The notes beneath the pieces were generated by a model. That model was given only the letters and a program-made list of their open reading frames with translations. It ran no database searches and was not told where the DNA came from. Position numbers and translations under genes: made by a program. Shown here piece after piece: positions 1 through 8,339 of a DNA stretch of 64,000 nucleotides. The stretch is taken from NCBI RefSeq assembly GCF_000425745.1, contig NZ_KE384442.1, forward strand, positions 190,968-254,967, in the 5' to 3' direction. The DNA comes from Pseudomonas cremoricolorata DSM 17059 = NBRC 16634. Its GTDB lineage: Bacteria > Pseudomonadota > Gammaproteobacteria > Pseudomonadales > Pseudomonadaceae. The first letter of the stretch is position 1. Every line of letters begins with the position of its first letter.

Positions 1-1259
1 AAGTCAGGTTTGCCTGCCTCCAGCGGATAACCCGACTGGTTGTACGGAGAGTATTGCTGCTCCGTCATGTCATAAATCCGTTTGCTGGCGCCGACCACCA
101 GTTCGTGGGTGCGACCGAATGCCTGGAACGGCCCACTGGCAAACGCATCCACGCCAGCCTGTTTCTCGTCATAGGTGGCTTTGTAGATGGTGCGGGCCAG
201 GCGTTGGTCCGGAGTGAAGCGTGACTGATAGGAGCCTCGGAACATCGCATCCTGCTCGGCGTAGTTGGCGTTGAGCTGCAACTTCCAGTCGTTGGCCAGT
301 TGATGGCGCAACTCGGCGAACACCGTGTTGATCTCTTGATCCTTGCTCTCCCAGTCGGTGCCAGGGTTGTAGGAGCGCGGCAGGTGCAGGTGGCGGCCGT
401 CCAGGCCGACCATCGACGAGCCCCAGAAGTAATTGGTCTTGTCCTTCTGGTTGGAGAACCCCAGGGTCAGTGTGGTGCTGTCGGTCAGATCTGCTTCGGT
501 GACTGCGTAGAACAAGCCGTGACGCTGCATGGCGTTGTCGACGAAGCTGTTGGCATCGTTGTAGGAAGTCACCACCCGGCCGCGCCAAGTGCCACTGCCG
601 TTGAGCGGGCTGGAGGCATCCAGCTCGCCGCGGTAGTCGTCCCAACTGCCGGCGGCACCGGTGAGGGTCACTTTCTGCTCAGCCAGCGGCCGCTTGCGCA
701 CCAGGTTTACGGCTGCCGAGGGGTTGCCTGCCCCGGTCACCAGGCCCGTCGCTCCGCGCACCACTTCCACGCGGTCGAACATCGCCAGGTTAGGCTGCGC
801 GCCGACGCTGACGCCGTTGTAACCGCTGGGGATGCCGTCGTACATCAGATTGTCGATGTCGAAGCCTCGGGCGGTGTAGGTCTGCCTCCCCGGGCCGTCG
901 TTATAGTTCAGATAAACGCCAGGGGTTGCCCTTATCACATCATTGATACTGGTCATCCCCTGATCGTCCATCCGCTGGCGGGTAATCACCGTCACCGCCT
1001 GGGGCGTTTCGCGCTGGGTCAGCGGCAGTTTGGTGGCTGTCGACATCGCTCCGGAGGTGTACGACTCACTGCCCTCGGTGGTGCTGCCCAGGTGGGTGTT
1101 GATGATGTCGGTGGCGCCCAGTTCGATGACCCCGCTCGCAGGCGTAGCCGTTGCCGGTTCGGTGTCCTCGGCCAGGGCCGGGGTGGCGGTGGCCATGCAG
1201 ACCACCAGCGCGAGCAGGTTGAACGGCGGGCGAGGGCGTAGCGGGAGAGAGCAGGACAT
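1..1259 (-). CDS. TonB-dependent siderophore receptor, 3' end cut by window edge
   Basis: Outer-membrane receptor for a ferric siderophore. About 419 codons are present and the frame stays open to base 1, so roughly the last 40 percent (more of the beta-barrel) lies outside. It starts at the ATG at 1259 with a signal peptide of about 30 residues ending in LALVV...PALAED. The plug follows, with TPQAVTVITRQRMDDQG, the TARGFDIDNLMYDGIP segment and VEVVRGATGLVTGAGNPSAAVN, typical of the FhuE/FpvA group. There is no extra N-terminal signalling (STN) domain between signal peptide and plug, so it is not expected to talk to an ECF sigma factor. A Fur-box-like site lies just upstream, so iron repression is likely. 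The ligand cannot be told from the sequence. Confidence 0.9.
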   Translation of the reverse strand, partial: MSCSLPLRPRPPFNLLALVVCMATATPALAEDTEPATATPASGVIELGATDIINTHLGSTTEGSESYTSGAMSTATKLPLTQRETPQAVTVITRQRMDDQGMTSINDVIRATPGVYLNYNDGPGRQTYTARGFDIDNLMYDGIPSGYNGVSVGAQPNLAMFDRVEVVRGATGLVTGAGNPSAAVNLVRKRPLAEQKVTLTGAAGSWDDYRGELDASSPLNGSGTWRGRVVTSYNDANSFVDNAMQRHGLFYAVTEADLTDSTTLTLGFSNQKDKTNYFWGSSMVGLDGRHLHLPRSYNPGTDWESKDQEINTVFAELRHQLANDWKLQLNANYAEQDAMFRGSYQSRFTPDQRLARTIYKATYDEKQAGVDAFASGPFQAFGRTHELVVGASKRIYDMTEQQYSPYNQSGYPLEAGKPD

Positions 1260-1574
1260 GGGCAAAGGCCTGAATGCTGAAAATGAAAGTTGCTTATGAG
1301 AATCGTTAGCAATCAGTGTGTCAAGATACGTCGCGACATAGGAAATAGAGCACTGTCTTACAGGGTGACAAGATCAAGCCGATAGTCGCGACCAGTGGTG
1401 CAATGCTGCGGTCGGCACTCCCCTCAAGAACCGGCCGTGCGCGCCGATGAACTGGTCACGACGTGCCGCTCGCCAGCCAGTTCATTCCCCTGAGCCAAAG
1501 TGCTAGCATCGGCCGCCGCCCGGCATCGACCCCAGCGTCGCTTATCTCCAACGTTGTTCATTCGTCGGACCTAC
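1260..1574. other. Intergenic region between receptor and type I secretion operon
   Basis: About 315 bases separate the divergent receptor and secretion operons. Besides the Fur-box candidate I see no gene. An in-frame GTG at 1500 could extend the downstream ABC protein by 25 residues, but that stretch (arginine- and alanine-rich, no SD) does not look like protein. I could not pick out a convincing promoter for the secretion operon here. Confidence 0.5.
1292..1310 (-). promoter_or_regulatory. Fur box candidate upstream of the siderophore receptor
   Basis: The 19 bases GCTTATGAGAATCGTTAGC match the Fur consensus (GATAATGATAATCATTATC) at 14 of 19 positions, including the central GA.AATC.TTA core. 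The site lies 33 bases upstream of the receptor ATG, where it would cover the promoter. This fits iron-responsive repression of the receptor. Fur binding is an inference from the match and the position. Confidence 0.7.
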
Positions 1575-3296
1575 ATGCGCCTTTTCTTCGACCCCACGCG
1601 AGACATCGATGCCGCCTTGCTGCGCTATCGCCGTCTGTTCGGTGTGCTGGCCCTGTTCAGCGGTGTCATCAACTTGCTGATGCTGGTGCCGTCGATCTAC
1701 ATGATGCAGGTCTTCGACCGCGTGCTGACCAGCCGCAACGAAACCACGCTGCTGATGCTCAGCCTGATCCTGCTGGGCTTCTTCGCCCTCAGTTGCGCGC
1801 TGGAATGGGTGCGCGGGCAGGTGATGATCCGCATGAGCGCCGGGCTCGACACGCACCTGGGCGAGCGGGTGTTCGATGCCGCCTTCGAGCGCAGCCTCAA
1901 GGAGCACAGCGCCAACCCGGCGCAGGTGCTTAGCGACCTCAATGCCATCCGCCAGTTCGTCACCGGGCCAGGGCTGATCGCCCTGTTCGACGCGCCGTGG
2001 CTGCCGCTGTACATCATCGCCACCTTCCTGTTCCACCCCTGGCTTGGGGTGTTCACCGTGATCGGCTCGCTGATTCTTGCCGCCCTGGCGTTGTGGAACG
2101 AGCTGTCGACGCGCAAAAGCATGGCCGAGGCCAACCGGCTGTCGGTGGCCTCGTCCAGCTACGTCAACAGCACCTTGCACAATGCCGAGGTGATTCAGGC
2201 CCTGGGCATGCTCGGGCCACTGCGCAAGCGCTGGTTCAACGTGCAGCAGCGGGTCATCGTCGAGCAGGGCCGGGCCAGCGACCGCAGTGCGCGGATCGCT
2301 GCACTGTCACGCTTCGTGCGCATGACCTGGCAGTCGCTGGCGCTGGGCCTGGGGGCGATTCTGGTGATCGAGAACCAGATCTCCGCCGGGGTGATGATCG
2401 CCGTGTCGGTGCTCTTGGGCCGGGCTATGGCGCCGGCCGAAGCGCTGATCGGCTCGTGGAAGCAAATGGGCAACGCCAAGAGCAGCTATGCCCGGCTCAA
2501 CCGCCTGTTGGCCGAATTTCCCAAGGCCGCGCCGCGCATGCCGCTGCCGCCGCCGAGCGGCGCGCTGACCCTCGAGCGGCTGGTGGTGACGCCACCTGGC
2601 CAGCAGAAACCGGCCATCAACGGCGTGACCCTGGCCCTGGCCAAGGGAGAGGTGCTGGCGGTGGTGGGGCCGAGCGCCTCGGGCAAGTCGTCGCTGGCGC
2701 GGGCCATGGTCGGCATCTGGCCGGCGCGGCAAGGCTCGGTGCGCCTGGACGGCGCCGAGATCGGCCAGTGGTCGCGGCAAGCGCTCGGCCCGCACCTGGG
2801 CTATCTGCCCCAGGACATCGAGCTGTTCGACGGCAGCATCGCCGAGAACATCGCCCGCTTCGGTGAGGTCGAGGCCGACAAGGTCATCGCCGCGGCGCAG
2901 CTGGCCGGCATCCACCCGATGATTCTGCAATTGCCCAATGGCTACGACACCCTGCTCGGCAGCGGCGGCCTGGGGCTTTCCGGTGGGCAGAAACAGCGCA
3001 TCGGCCTGGCTCGGGCGCTTTACGGCAAGCCGGCGCTGGTGGTGCTCGACGAGCCCAACTCGAACCTCGACGATGCCGGTGAACTGGCCCTGGTGCAGGC
3101 CGTGCGCCAGCTCAAGGCCGACGGCTGCACGGTGGTGCTGGTGACCCACCGGCCAAGCGTGCTGGCGGCGGTGGACAAGCTGTTGTTCCTGCGCGATGGC
3201 GTGCAGCACCTGTTCGGCCCGCGCGACCAGGTGCTCAAGACCTTGCTCCCGGCCGCTGCGGCCAAGCCTGCTGAAATCAGCGATCAACAAGCCTGA
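1575..3296 (+). CDS. aprD: Type I secretion ABC transporter ATPase/permease (AprD/PrtD family)
   Basis: Inner-membrane ABC exporter of a type I secretion system, 573 residues, close to the usual size of AprD/PrtD. The N-terminal half is a membrane domain. The C-terminal half is the nucleotide-binding domain, with Walker A VGPSASGKSS, the signature LSGGQKQRIGLARAL and Walker B ALVVLDEPNSNLDD. There is no N-terminal C39 peptidase-like domain, so it belongs with exporters of RTX proteases, lipases or HasA rather than the LapB or HlyB types. I chose the ATG at 1575 (MRLFFDPTRD). It is followed after 7 bases by the adaptor gene, so the three genes form an operon. No substrate gene is in the window. 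Confidence 0.9.
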   Translation: MRLFFDPTRDIDAALLRYRRLFGVLALFSGVINLLMLVPSIYMMQVFDRVLTSRNETTLLMLSLILLGFFALSCALEWVRGQVMIRMSAGLDTHLGERVFDAAFERSLKEHSANPAQVLSDLNAIRQFVTGPGLIALFDAPWLPLYIIATFLFHPWLGVFTVIGSLILAALALWNELSTRKSMAEANRLSVASSSYVNSTLHNAEVIQALGMLGPLRKRWFNVQQRVIVEQGRASDRSARIAALSRFVRMTWQSLALGLGAILVIENQISAGVMIAVSVLLGRAMAPAEALIGSWKQMGNAKSSYARLNRLLAEFPKAAPRMPLPPPSGALTLERLVVTPPGQQKPAINGVTLALAKGEVLAVVGPSASGKSSLARAMVGIWPARQGSVRLDGAEIGQWSRQALGPHLGYLPQDIELFDGSIAENIARFGEVEADKVIAAAQLAGIHPMILQLPNGYDTLLGSGGLGLSGGQKQRIGLARALYGKPALVVLDEPNSNLDDAGELALVQAVRQLKADGCTVVLVTHRPSVLAAVDKLLFLRDGVQHLFGPRDQVLKTLLPAAAAKPAEISDQQA

Positions 3297-3303
3297 GGCC
3301 GCC

Positions 3304-4638
3304 ATGCAAGCCAGTTCTCACGACCTCTCGCCCATCGAGCATCAGCCCGACGCCGATGCCGCCGGTATCGCCCGCGTCGGCCTGTGGTGCCTGTTGCTCG
3401 GCCTGGGCGGGTTTCTGCTCTGGGCGTTTCTCGCACCGCTGGACCGCGGCGTGGTCGGTAGCGGTACGGTGGTGGTCTCGGGCGAGCGCAAGACCGTGCA
3501 GTCACGCAGCGGCGGCATGCTTGAGCATATCCGCGTGCGTGAAGGTGATCGGGTCGAGCAGGGCCAGGTGCTGCTGCAATTCAATACCGTGCAGGCGCGC
3601 TCGCAGCTCGACGTCGCCCTGGGCCAGTGGCTCAGCGCCCGGGCCGTGGAAGACCGGCTGATGGCCGAGCGCCTCGATGCGCCCCAGGTGAAGTGGTCCG
3701 CCGCGCTGCTGGCGCGGGCCAGCGATCCACGCGCCGTGGCGGCCATGGAACTGCAGGGTTATCTGTTCGCCACACGCCGTGAAGAACTGGCCAGCCGCAT
3801 GCAGATCAGCAAGCACGAAATCGCCTCGCTCAACGACCAGCTCAAGGGCTTCGAAGAAATCCGCCGCAACCACGCGGCGCAGTTGCAGTTCCAGCAACAG
3901 TCGCTGCAAGGCATGCGCGAACTGGCCCGTGAGGGCTACCTGCCGCGCAACCGCCTGTTCGAAGCCGAAAGCAGCGCGGCGCAACTGGGCGCGCAGTTGG
4001 CCTCGAGCATTTCCGACATCGGCCGCACCCGCCAGGCGGTCAATGAAAGCCAGCTCAAGGGCTTGCAGCAGGCCCAGCAGTTTCGCAGCGATGCCGAGTC
4101 GCAGCTGACCCAGGTCAGCGCGCAGACCTCCAGCCTGCTCGAGCAGATCAAGGCACTGGAATTCGAGCTGTCCAGCGCCACCCTGAGCGCGCCGGTCAGC
4201 GGTCAGGTGATGGGCATGACGGTGCATACCGTCGGCGGCATCGTGCAGCCCGGTCAGCGCCTGATGGACATCGTGCCGCAAGGCTCGAGCTGGGTGGTCA
4301 AGGCGCAGTTCCCGCCGATGATGGCCGACCGCCTCAAGCCCGGCCTGCCGGTGGACGTGCGCTTCGGCTCGTTGCAGCGGGTGCACACGCCGGTGATCGT
4401 CGGCCAAGTGTCGACCGTGTCCGCCGACCAGTTGGTGGACGAGAAGACCGGCTCGCCGTATTTCTCGGTCGAGGTGCAGGTCAGCCCCAAGGCTGTGATC
4501 GAACTGCGTGAACTGGGCCTGGACATCAAGCCCGGTATGCAGGCCGAAGTGCTGGTCAAGACCGGTGAGCGAACATTGGCCAACTACCTCATGCAACCTG
4601 TCGCCGAGCGCATGGCTGGCGCGCTCAAGGAAGAATGA
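3304..4638 (+). CDS. aprE: Type I secretion membrane-fusion adaptor (HlyD/AprE family)
   Basis: Periplasmic adaptor bridging the ABC exporter and the TolC-type channel, 444 residues. After a cytoplasmic N-terminus there is one membrane segment (VGLWCLLLGLGGFLLWAFLAPL, about residues 21-42). The first half of the lipoyl motif follows (VVVSGERKTVQSRSGGMLEHIRV), then a long glutamine- and arginine-rich coiled coil, the return lipoyl/barrel half (LSAPVSGQVMGM...GGIVQPGQ) and an HlyD-type C-terminal beta domain. The start at 3304 (MQASSHDL) is chosen because it follows the exporter stop closely and precedes the cytoplasmic tail seen in the family. Its stop overlaps the next start in an ATGA. Confidence 0.9.
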   Translation: MQASSHDLSPIEHQPDADAAGIARVGLWCLLLGLGGFLLWAFLAPLDRGVVGSGTVVVSGERKTVQSRSGGMLEHIRVREGDRVEQGQVLLQFNTVQARSQLDVALGQWLSARAVEDRLMAERLDAPQVKWSAALLARASDPRAVAAMELQGYLFATRREELASRMQISKHEIASLNDQLKGFEEIRRNHAAQLQFQQQSLQGMRELAREGYLPRNRLFEAESSAAQLGAQLASSISDIGRTRQAVNESQLKGLQQAQQFRSDAESQLTQVSAQTSSLLEQIKALEFELSSATLSAPVSGQVMGMTVHTVGGIVQPGQRLMDIVPQGSSWVVKAQFPPMMADRLKPGLPVDVRFGSLQRVHTPVIVGQVSTVSADQLVDEKTGSPYFSVEVQVSPKAVIELRELGLDIKPGMQAEVLVKTGERTLANYLMQPVAERMAGALKEE

Positions 4639-5963
4639 CCGTGGCTCGATCTGTGTTTGTGCTGCTGGCCATGTTCGCTGCCGCGCCGCTGTGCGCCGCC
4701 GATGCGCCGTTGTCGCTGCTCGGCCTGTACGACGCCTCGCGGCTCAACGATGCTACCTATCAAGTGGCCGGACACGATTACGAAGCCTCGCGCCAGGAGC
4801 GCGCGATCGGTCGCAGCGCCTTGCTGCCGCAGGTGGGCATCAATGCCCGTTACGGTCATGGCGGGCAGTTCGATAAAGAAAGCCCAGCCAGCCGCCAGGA
4901 CGATCAGTACGCCTCCGACAGCGTTGCCCTGACCGTCACCCAACCGCTCTACGACAAAGGCCGCTGGGCCGCCTACGAACAGGCCAAGGCCCGCGGTCAG
5001 TTGGGCGAAGTGCAGCACGATAACGCCGACCAGGCGCTGTTCGACCGCGTGGTGCAGGCCTACTTCGACCTCGCCCAGGTGGAGAACGAGCTGGCCCTGA
5101 CCACCCAGCAGAAGGCCTCCATCGAGGGCCTGGCCAAGCAGTCGCAGCGCCTGTTCGAAGCGGGCGAGGGCACCATTACCGATCAGGCCGAGGCCCAGGC
5201 CCGGCTCGATTCGATTCGCGCCCAGGAAATCCAGTTGCAGGCCCAGCACCGCTCGGCGCTGCGCCGCCTGGCCGGGCGTTCGGGCTTGAACGTCACGCAG
5301 ATTCCACCGATGCAGGCGCAGGCACCGGCCGCCGCCTTGCTCGCCCCCGAGCAAGACCTGGAGTACTGGATGGCCAAGGCCGACCAGTCGGCCGGGGTGC
5401 TCGGCGTCAGCCGCGCTTCGGTCAAGCTCGCCGAAGCCAACCTGCGCCAGCAGAAGGCCCAGCATTATCCGACCCTGGCCCTGAGCGGGCGGGTGGCGCG
5501 CATCGATCAGAGCGATATCAACGAGCTGTCCGAGCGGCAGTCGACCTATTACGTCGGTGTGGTGCTGGATATTCCGCTGTATCAGGGCGGTGGCGTCACC
5601 GCTTCGTCGGAAAAGGCCCGCGCGGCGCTGGAAAGCGCCCGCGCCGGGCTGGACGCTCAGGCTCAGCAGTTGAGTGAAGATGTCGAGCTTAATTACCTGG
5701 GCGTGGTGGCAGGGTTCGAGAAGATCAAAGCGCTGGTCACCGCCGTGCGCTCCGGCGAAACCGCCCTGACCTCGGCGCAGAAGGGCTACGGTGCCGGCGT
5801 GCGCTCGACGGTCGATATCCTCGACGCCCAGCAACGGGTGTTCGCCGCCAAGCGCGACCTGCTCGATACCAAACTGGCGATGCTGCAAAGCTACGTCAAC
5901 CTGCACACCCGCACCGGGCAGATGACCCGCCGTGAGCTGGAGAAGGTGCAGGCGTTGTTTTGA
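4635..5963 (+). CDS. aprF: Type I secretion outer-membrane channel (TolC/AprF family)
   Basis: Outer-membrane efflux/secretion channel, 442 residues, in the size range of TolC and AprF. A signal peptide (MTVARSVFVLLAMFAAAPLCAA) is followed by two repeats of the OEP domain. Visible family features are LSLLGLYDASRLNDATYQVAGHDYEA, QPLYDKGRW near residue 110, and in the second repeat DIPLYQGGG and the conserved VRSTVDILDAQQ. The ATG overlaps the adaptor stop as ATGA, so translation is coupled. With the two genes before it, it completes a one-substrate type I secretion machine. Confidence 0.9.
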   Translation: MTVARSVFVLLAMFAAAPLCAADAPLSLLGLYDASRLNDATYQVAGHDYEASRQERAIGRSALLPQVGINARYGHGGQFDKESPASRQDDQYASDSVALTVTQPLYDKGRWAAYEQAKARGQLGEVQHDNADQALFDRVVQAYFDLAQVENELALTTQQKASIEGLAKQSQRLFEAGEGTITDQAEAQARLDSIRAQEIQLQAQHRSALRRLAGRSGLNVTQIPPMQAQAPAAALLAPEQDLEYWMAKADQSAGVLGVSRASVKLAEANLRQQKAQHYPTLALSGRVARIDQSDINELSERQSTYYVGVVLDIPLYQGGGVTASSEKARAALESARAGLDAQAQQLSEDVELNYLGVVAGFEKIKALVTAVRSGETALTSAQKGYGAGVRSTVDILDAQQRVFAAKRDLLDTKLAMLQSYVNLHTRTGQMTRRELEKVQALF

Positions 5964-6058
5964 GTGCCAGGGCTGGGCCGAGCTCAGGCAATCGAGGCAG
6001 CTCGAGGGAACCTCTAGGCCGCCCAAAGCCTGCAACGCGACGCTGCCAGGCTACTGGC

Positions 6059-6086
6059 TTGCCTGGGCAGCCCGTGCGTGTAGAAT
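6059..6086 (+). promoter_or_regulatory. Possible sigma-70 promoter for the small gene at 6120
   Basis: TTGCCT at 6059-6064 and TAGAAT at 6081-6086 are separated by 16 bases and lie 34 bases before the ATG. This is a reasonable sigma-70 match, but only by eye. A GGAG lies 7 bases before the ATG. Confidence 0.4.
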
Positions 6087-6119
6087 CCCGCCCTTTGCCA
6101 GCCCACCGGAGCGCCGCCC

Positions 6120-6353
6120 ATGGCCCGTAGAGTCTTTCCCCACTTCGAAGCCGTTTCGGCCATGGTCCCGGTCGAGGGCGGTGGGTATCACGCAGCCATC
6201 GCCGTCAAGCAGCTGATCGGCGGCGGGGCGCCGCGTTTTCACAAGCTGCTCGACGGCCAGACCTTTGCCAGCGCCATCGCCGCCGACGCAGCGGCCAGTG
6301 CCGAACTGGAGCGCTTGCAGGGCGTCAGCGATGAGGCCGAGCTGATCTGGTGA
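6120..6353 (+). CDS. Small conserved-looking protein of unknown function (77 aa)
   Basis: A 77-residue protein with a plausible Shine-Dalgarno (CCGGAG) before the ATG and a possible promoter upstream. It has no signal peptide and no membrane segment. The composition is mixed (hydrophobic core, acidic C-terminus ending ELIW) and reads like a small folded cytoplasmic protein. I do not recognise a family. It stops directly against the stop of the convergent flavin reductase gene, with no base between them. It is probably not part of the secretion operon because of the 156-base gap and its own promoter. Confidence 0.6.
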   Translation: MARRVFPHFEAVSAMVPVEGGGYHAAIAVKQLIGGGAPRFHKLLDGQTFASAIAADAAASAELERLQGVSDEAELIW

Positions 6354-6959
6354 TCAGCCCTGCGGCCGGTTCATCTTGAACAGCTCACCCAGTTCGAAAT
6401 AGTCGGCCGGGCCGCCGCCACGCAAAATCGGCTGAGCCGCCGCAGTGTCGTAGATGCCGTCCTTGAGCAGGTGCTCGGCGATGTGCACCGCCACCACTTC
6501 ACCCAGAATCAGCCAACTGGGCACCAGAGCCTGATCGGCGCGCTTGAGCTGGACGATCTGGCTCACCTTGCATTCGAACGACACCGGGCTTTCCCCCACC
6601 CGCGGCACCGCGACGACGCGCGAGGCCGCCGGGGTCAGCCCGCTGAGCTGGAATTCATCGACTTCGGCCGGCACCGCCGCGCAGCTCTGGTTCATCGCCT
6701 CGGCCAGGGGCCGGGTGGCCAGGTTCCAGACGAACTCGCCGGTCTGCTCGATGTTGTTCAGGCTGTCTTTGCGCCCGACACTGCAGAAGCCGACGATCGG
6801 CGGGATGTAGTTGAAGGCGTTGAAGAAGCTGTACGGCGCCAGGTTCAGCCGGCCTTCGCGGTCGTGGGAAGAAATCCAGCCAATCGGCCGTGGACCGACG
6901 ATGGCGTTGAACGGGTCGTGGGGCAGGCCGTGGCCTTTGGCAGGTTCATAGAAGTGCAT
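6354..6959 (-). CDS. Flavin reductase-like FMN-binding split-barrel protein
   Basis: A 201-residue protein of the flavin reductase-like (FMN-binding split barrel) family. The family signature is seen in VGPRPIGWISSHDREGRLNLAPYSFFNAFNYIPPIVGF followed by KDSLNNIEQTGEFVWNLA. FMN binding is expected, and the reductant and partner are unknown. Start: a TTG at 6980 would add seven residues, but the ATG at 6959 has an AAGG about 10 bases upstream and begins MHFYEP, which I prefer. It stands alone and ends back to back with the small gene on the other strand. Confidence 0.8.
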   Translation of the reverse strand: MHFYEPAKGHGLPHDPFNAIVGPRPIGWISSHDREGRLNLAPYSFFNAFNYIPPIVGFCSVGRKDSLNNIEQTGEFVWNLATRPLAEAMNQSCAAVPAEVDEFQLSGLTPAASRVVAVPRVGESPVSFECKVSQIVQLKRADQALVPSWLILGEVVAVHIAEHLLKDGIYDTAAAQPILRGGGPADYFELGELFKMNRPQG

Positions 6960-7032
6960 CGCACGCAGCCTTGTCGGCAAGGGAAGAGCTGCCTAGTGTG
7001 CCAAGGCTTGGCGTGGCTGGAAATGCTCTGTA

Positions 7033-8184
7033 TTACGTGCCGCCCTGTACATGGGGCTCGGCGAGCGCAACGCAGTAGCGGGTGCTGCGCCCGCCGCCGG
7101 GCAGGCGGATCAGGCAGCCTTTGTCGAGCAGGTCTGCCAGGTGGCGCGTGGCCGTGGCCTTGGAGACCTTCGCCACTGCCTGATACTGCGCAGCGCTGAT
7201 GCCCTCTTCGAATCCCTTGGGCCCACCGTCGAGCAGGCGGTTGAGCACCTTGCGCTGCTCGGGTGACAGGTCTTGCTCGCGGTGACGCTGCCAGAAGCGT
7301 GCCTTGTGCAGAAGCCGATCGATCCGTTGCAGGGCCTGTTCGAGGCTGCGCAGCAGCGTGGCCAGAAACCAGCGCAGCCAGGGGGTGAGGTCCAGGTCGG
7401 CCTTCTGGCTGCTCTCCAGCACTGCGTAGTAGCCGGCCCGGTCATCGAGGATGCTGGCCGCCATGGTGTAGAAGCGAATCGCCTGGCGCTCGCCTTGCGC
7501 CAAGGCCAGGTCGGTCAGTGCGCGGGTCAGCCGGCCATTGCCGTCGTCGAACGGGTGCAAGGTGACGAACCAGAAATGGGCAATGCCGGCCCGTAGCAGC
7601 GGGTCGAGCTGGTGGTCGTTTCGGCTGTGCTCGAACCACTCGAGGAAGGTCTGCAGTTGTGCTTCAAGACCTCGTCGTGGCGGTGCCTCGAAATGCACCA
7701 CAGGCTTGTCCAGCCGTCCGGAAATGACCTGCATGGGCGCCTCCCCACGCAGTTGGCCAACCTGCACGGGATGGCTGAGCAGGCTGTCCTGGCTGGGGAA
7801 CAGCCAGCGGTGCCAGGTGAACAGGCGTTCCAGGGTCAGCACTTGCTCCAGGCCTTCGGTCGCATCGAACATCAGTTCGGCCAGGCCTTCACTGCGCGGC
7901 GAAGTGGGCCCGCTTTCCTCTACTCCCAAGCGTCGCGCCAACGACGAACGCACTGATTCGACATTCAGCTGTTCGCCTTCGATGGCCGATGACGTGACGA
8001 TGTTGCGCAGCAAGGTGTCGAGTACCGCACGCCGGTCGGTCAGTCCGTTGACCGCACTGAGCCTGCCCAGCAGTCGGCCTTGAGCGTCCACGCACTGCCT
8101 CATCAGACCGGCCAGGGCATCGGTTTGCCACGTGAAGTGCGGCCAGTCTTGGTTCTGCCAGATCCATTGCGGTGCGTTCATCAC
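7033..8184 (-). CDS. Fic/DOC-family protein with class II inhibitory motif and C-terminal winged helix
   Basis: A 383-residue Fic protein, expected to transfer AMP (or another nucleotide part) onto a target hydroxyl. The catalytic motif HPFDDGNGRLTR is complete at residues 210-221. An N-terminal inhibitory motif of the (S/T)xxxE(G/N) type, SSAIEG, sits at residues 65-70, so this is a self-inhibited class II Fic with no separate antitoxin gene. An N-terminal DUF4172-like part precedes it, and residues about 309-374 look like a winged helix (ISAAQYQAVAKVSKATATRHLADLL). The winged helix and the paired palindromes in the promoter suggest that it binds its own operator. Target unknown. Confidence 0.88.
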   Translation of the reverse strand: MMNAPQWIWQNQDWPHFTWQTDALAGLMRQCVDAQGRLLGRLSAVNGLTDRRAVLDTLLRNIVTSSAIEGEQLNVESVRSSLARRLGVEESGPTSPRSEGLAELMFDATEGLEQVLTLERLFTWHRWLFPSQDSLLSHPVQVGQLRGEAPMQVISGRLDKPVVHFEAPPRRGLEAQLQTFLEWFEHSRNDHQLDPLLRAGIAHFWFVTLHPFDDGNGRLTRALTDLALAQGERQAIRFYTMAASILDDRAGYYAVLESSQKADLDLTPWLRWFLATLLRSLEQALQRIDRLLHKARFWQRHREQDLSPEQRKVLNRLLDGGPKGFEEGISAAQYQAVAKVSKATATRHLADLLDKGCLIRLPGGGRSTRYCVALAEPHVQGGT

Positions 8185-8203
8185 TATCCCCTCAGCAACA
8201 CGA

Positions 8204-8268
8204 TGAGCCGAATAATGCTGCTATTCGGCTCATTTGGTGAGCCGAATAATAACGCTATTCGGCTCACC
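8204..8268. promoter_or_regulatory. Two tandem palindromes upstream of the fic gene
   Basis: Two copies of an inverted repeat with arms TGAGCCGAATA and TATTCGGCTCA, each with a 7-base spacer, lie at 8204-8232 and 8236-8268. The second extends by two more paired bases at each end. Their centres are 34 bases apart. They lie 20-84 bases before the fic start, which is operator position. They are not terminator-like, having no T-run. I infer binding by the Fic protein's own winged helix or an unlinked regulator. Confidence 0.75.
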
Positions 8269-8284
8269 ACACCCCAACCCAACG

Positions 8285-8317
8285 AAAAAAGGGCGCTTCG
8301 TCGTGCGAAGCGCCCTT
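8285..8317 (-). terminator. Rho-independent terminator of the kgtP-type gene
   Basis: A 12-bp perfect stem (AAGGGCGCTTCG with CGAAGCGCCCTT, 5-base loop) is followed on the minus strand by a run of six T. It sits 23 bases after the permease stop. It also separates the permease from the fic promoter. Confidence 0.9.
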
Positions 8318-8339
8318 CAGGGTGACAGCCTGCCTGCGA

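Noticed and set aside
1500..1574. Longer N-terminus for the type I ABC protein from a GTG at 1500
   Set aside because: The added 25 residues are Arg/Ala-rich and unlike the family; MRLFFDPTRD fits the usual start.
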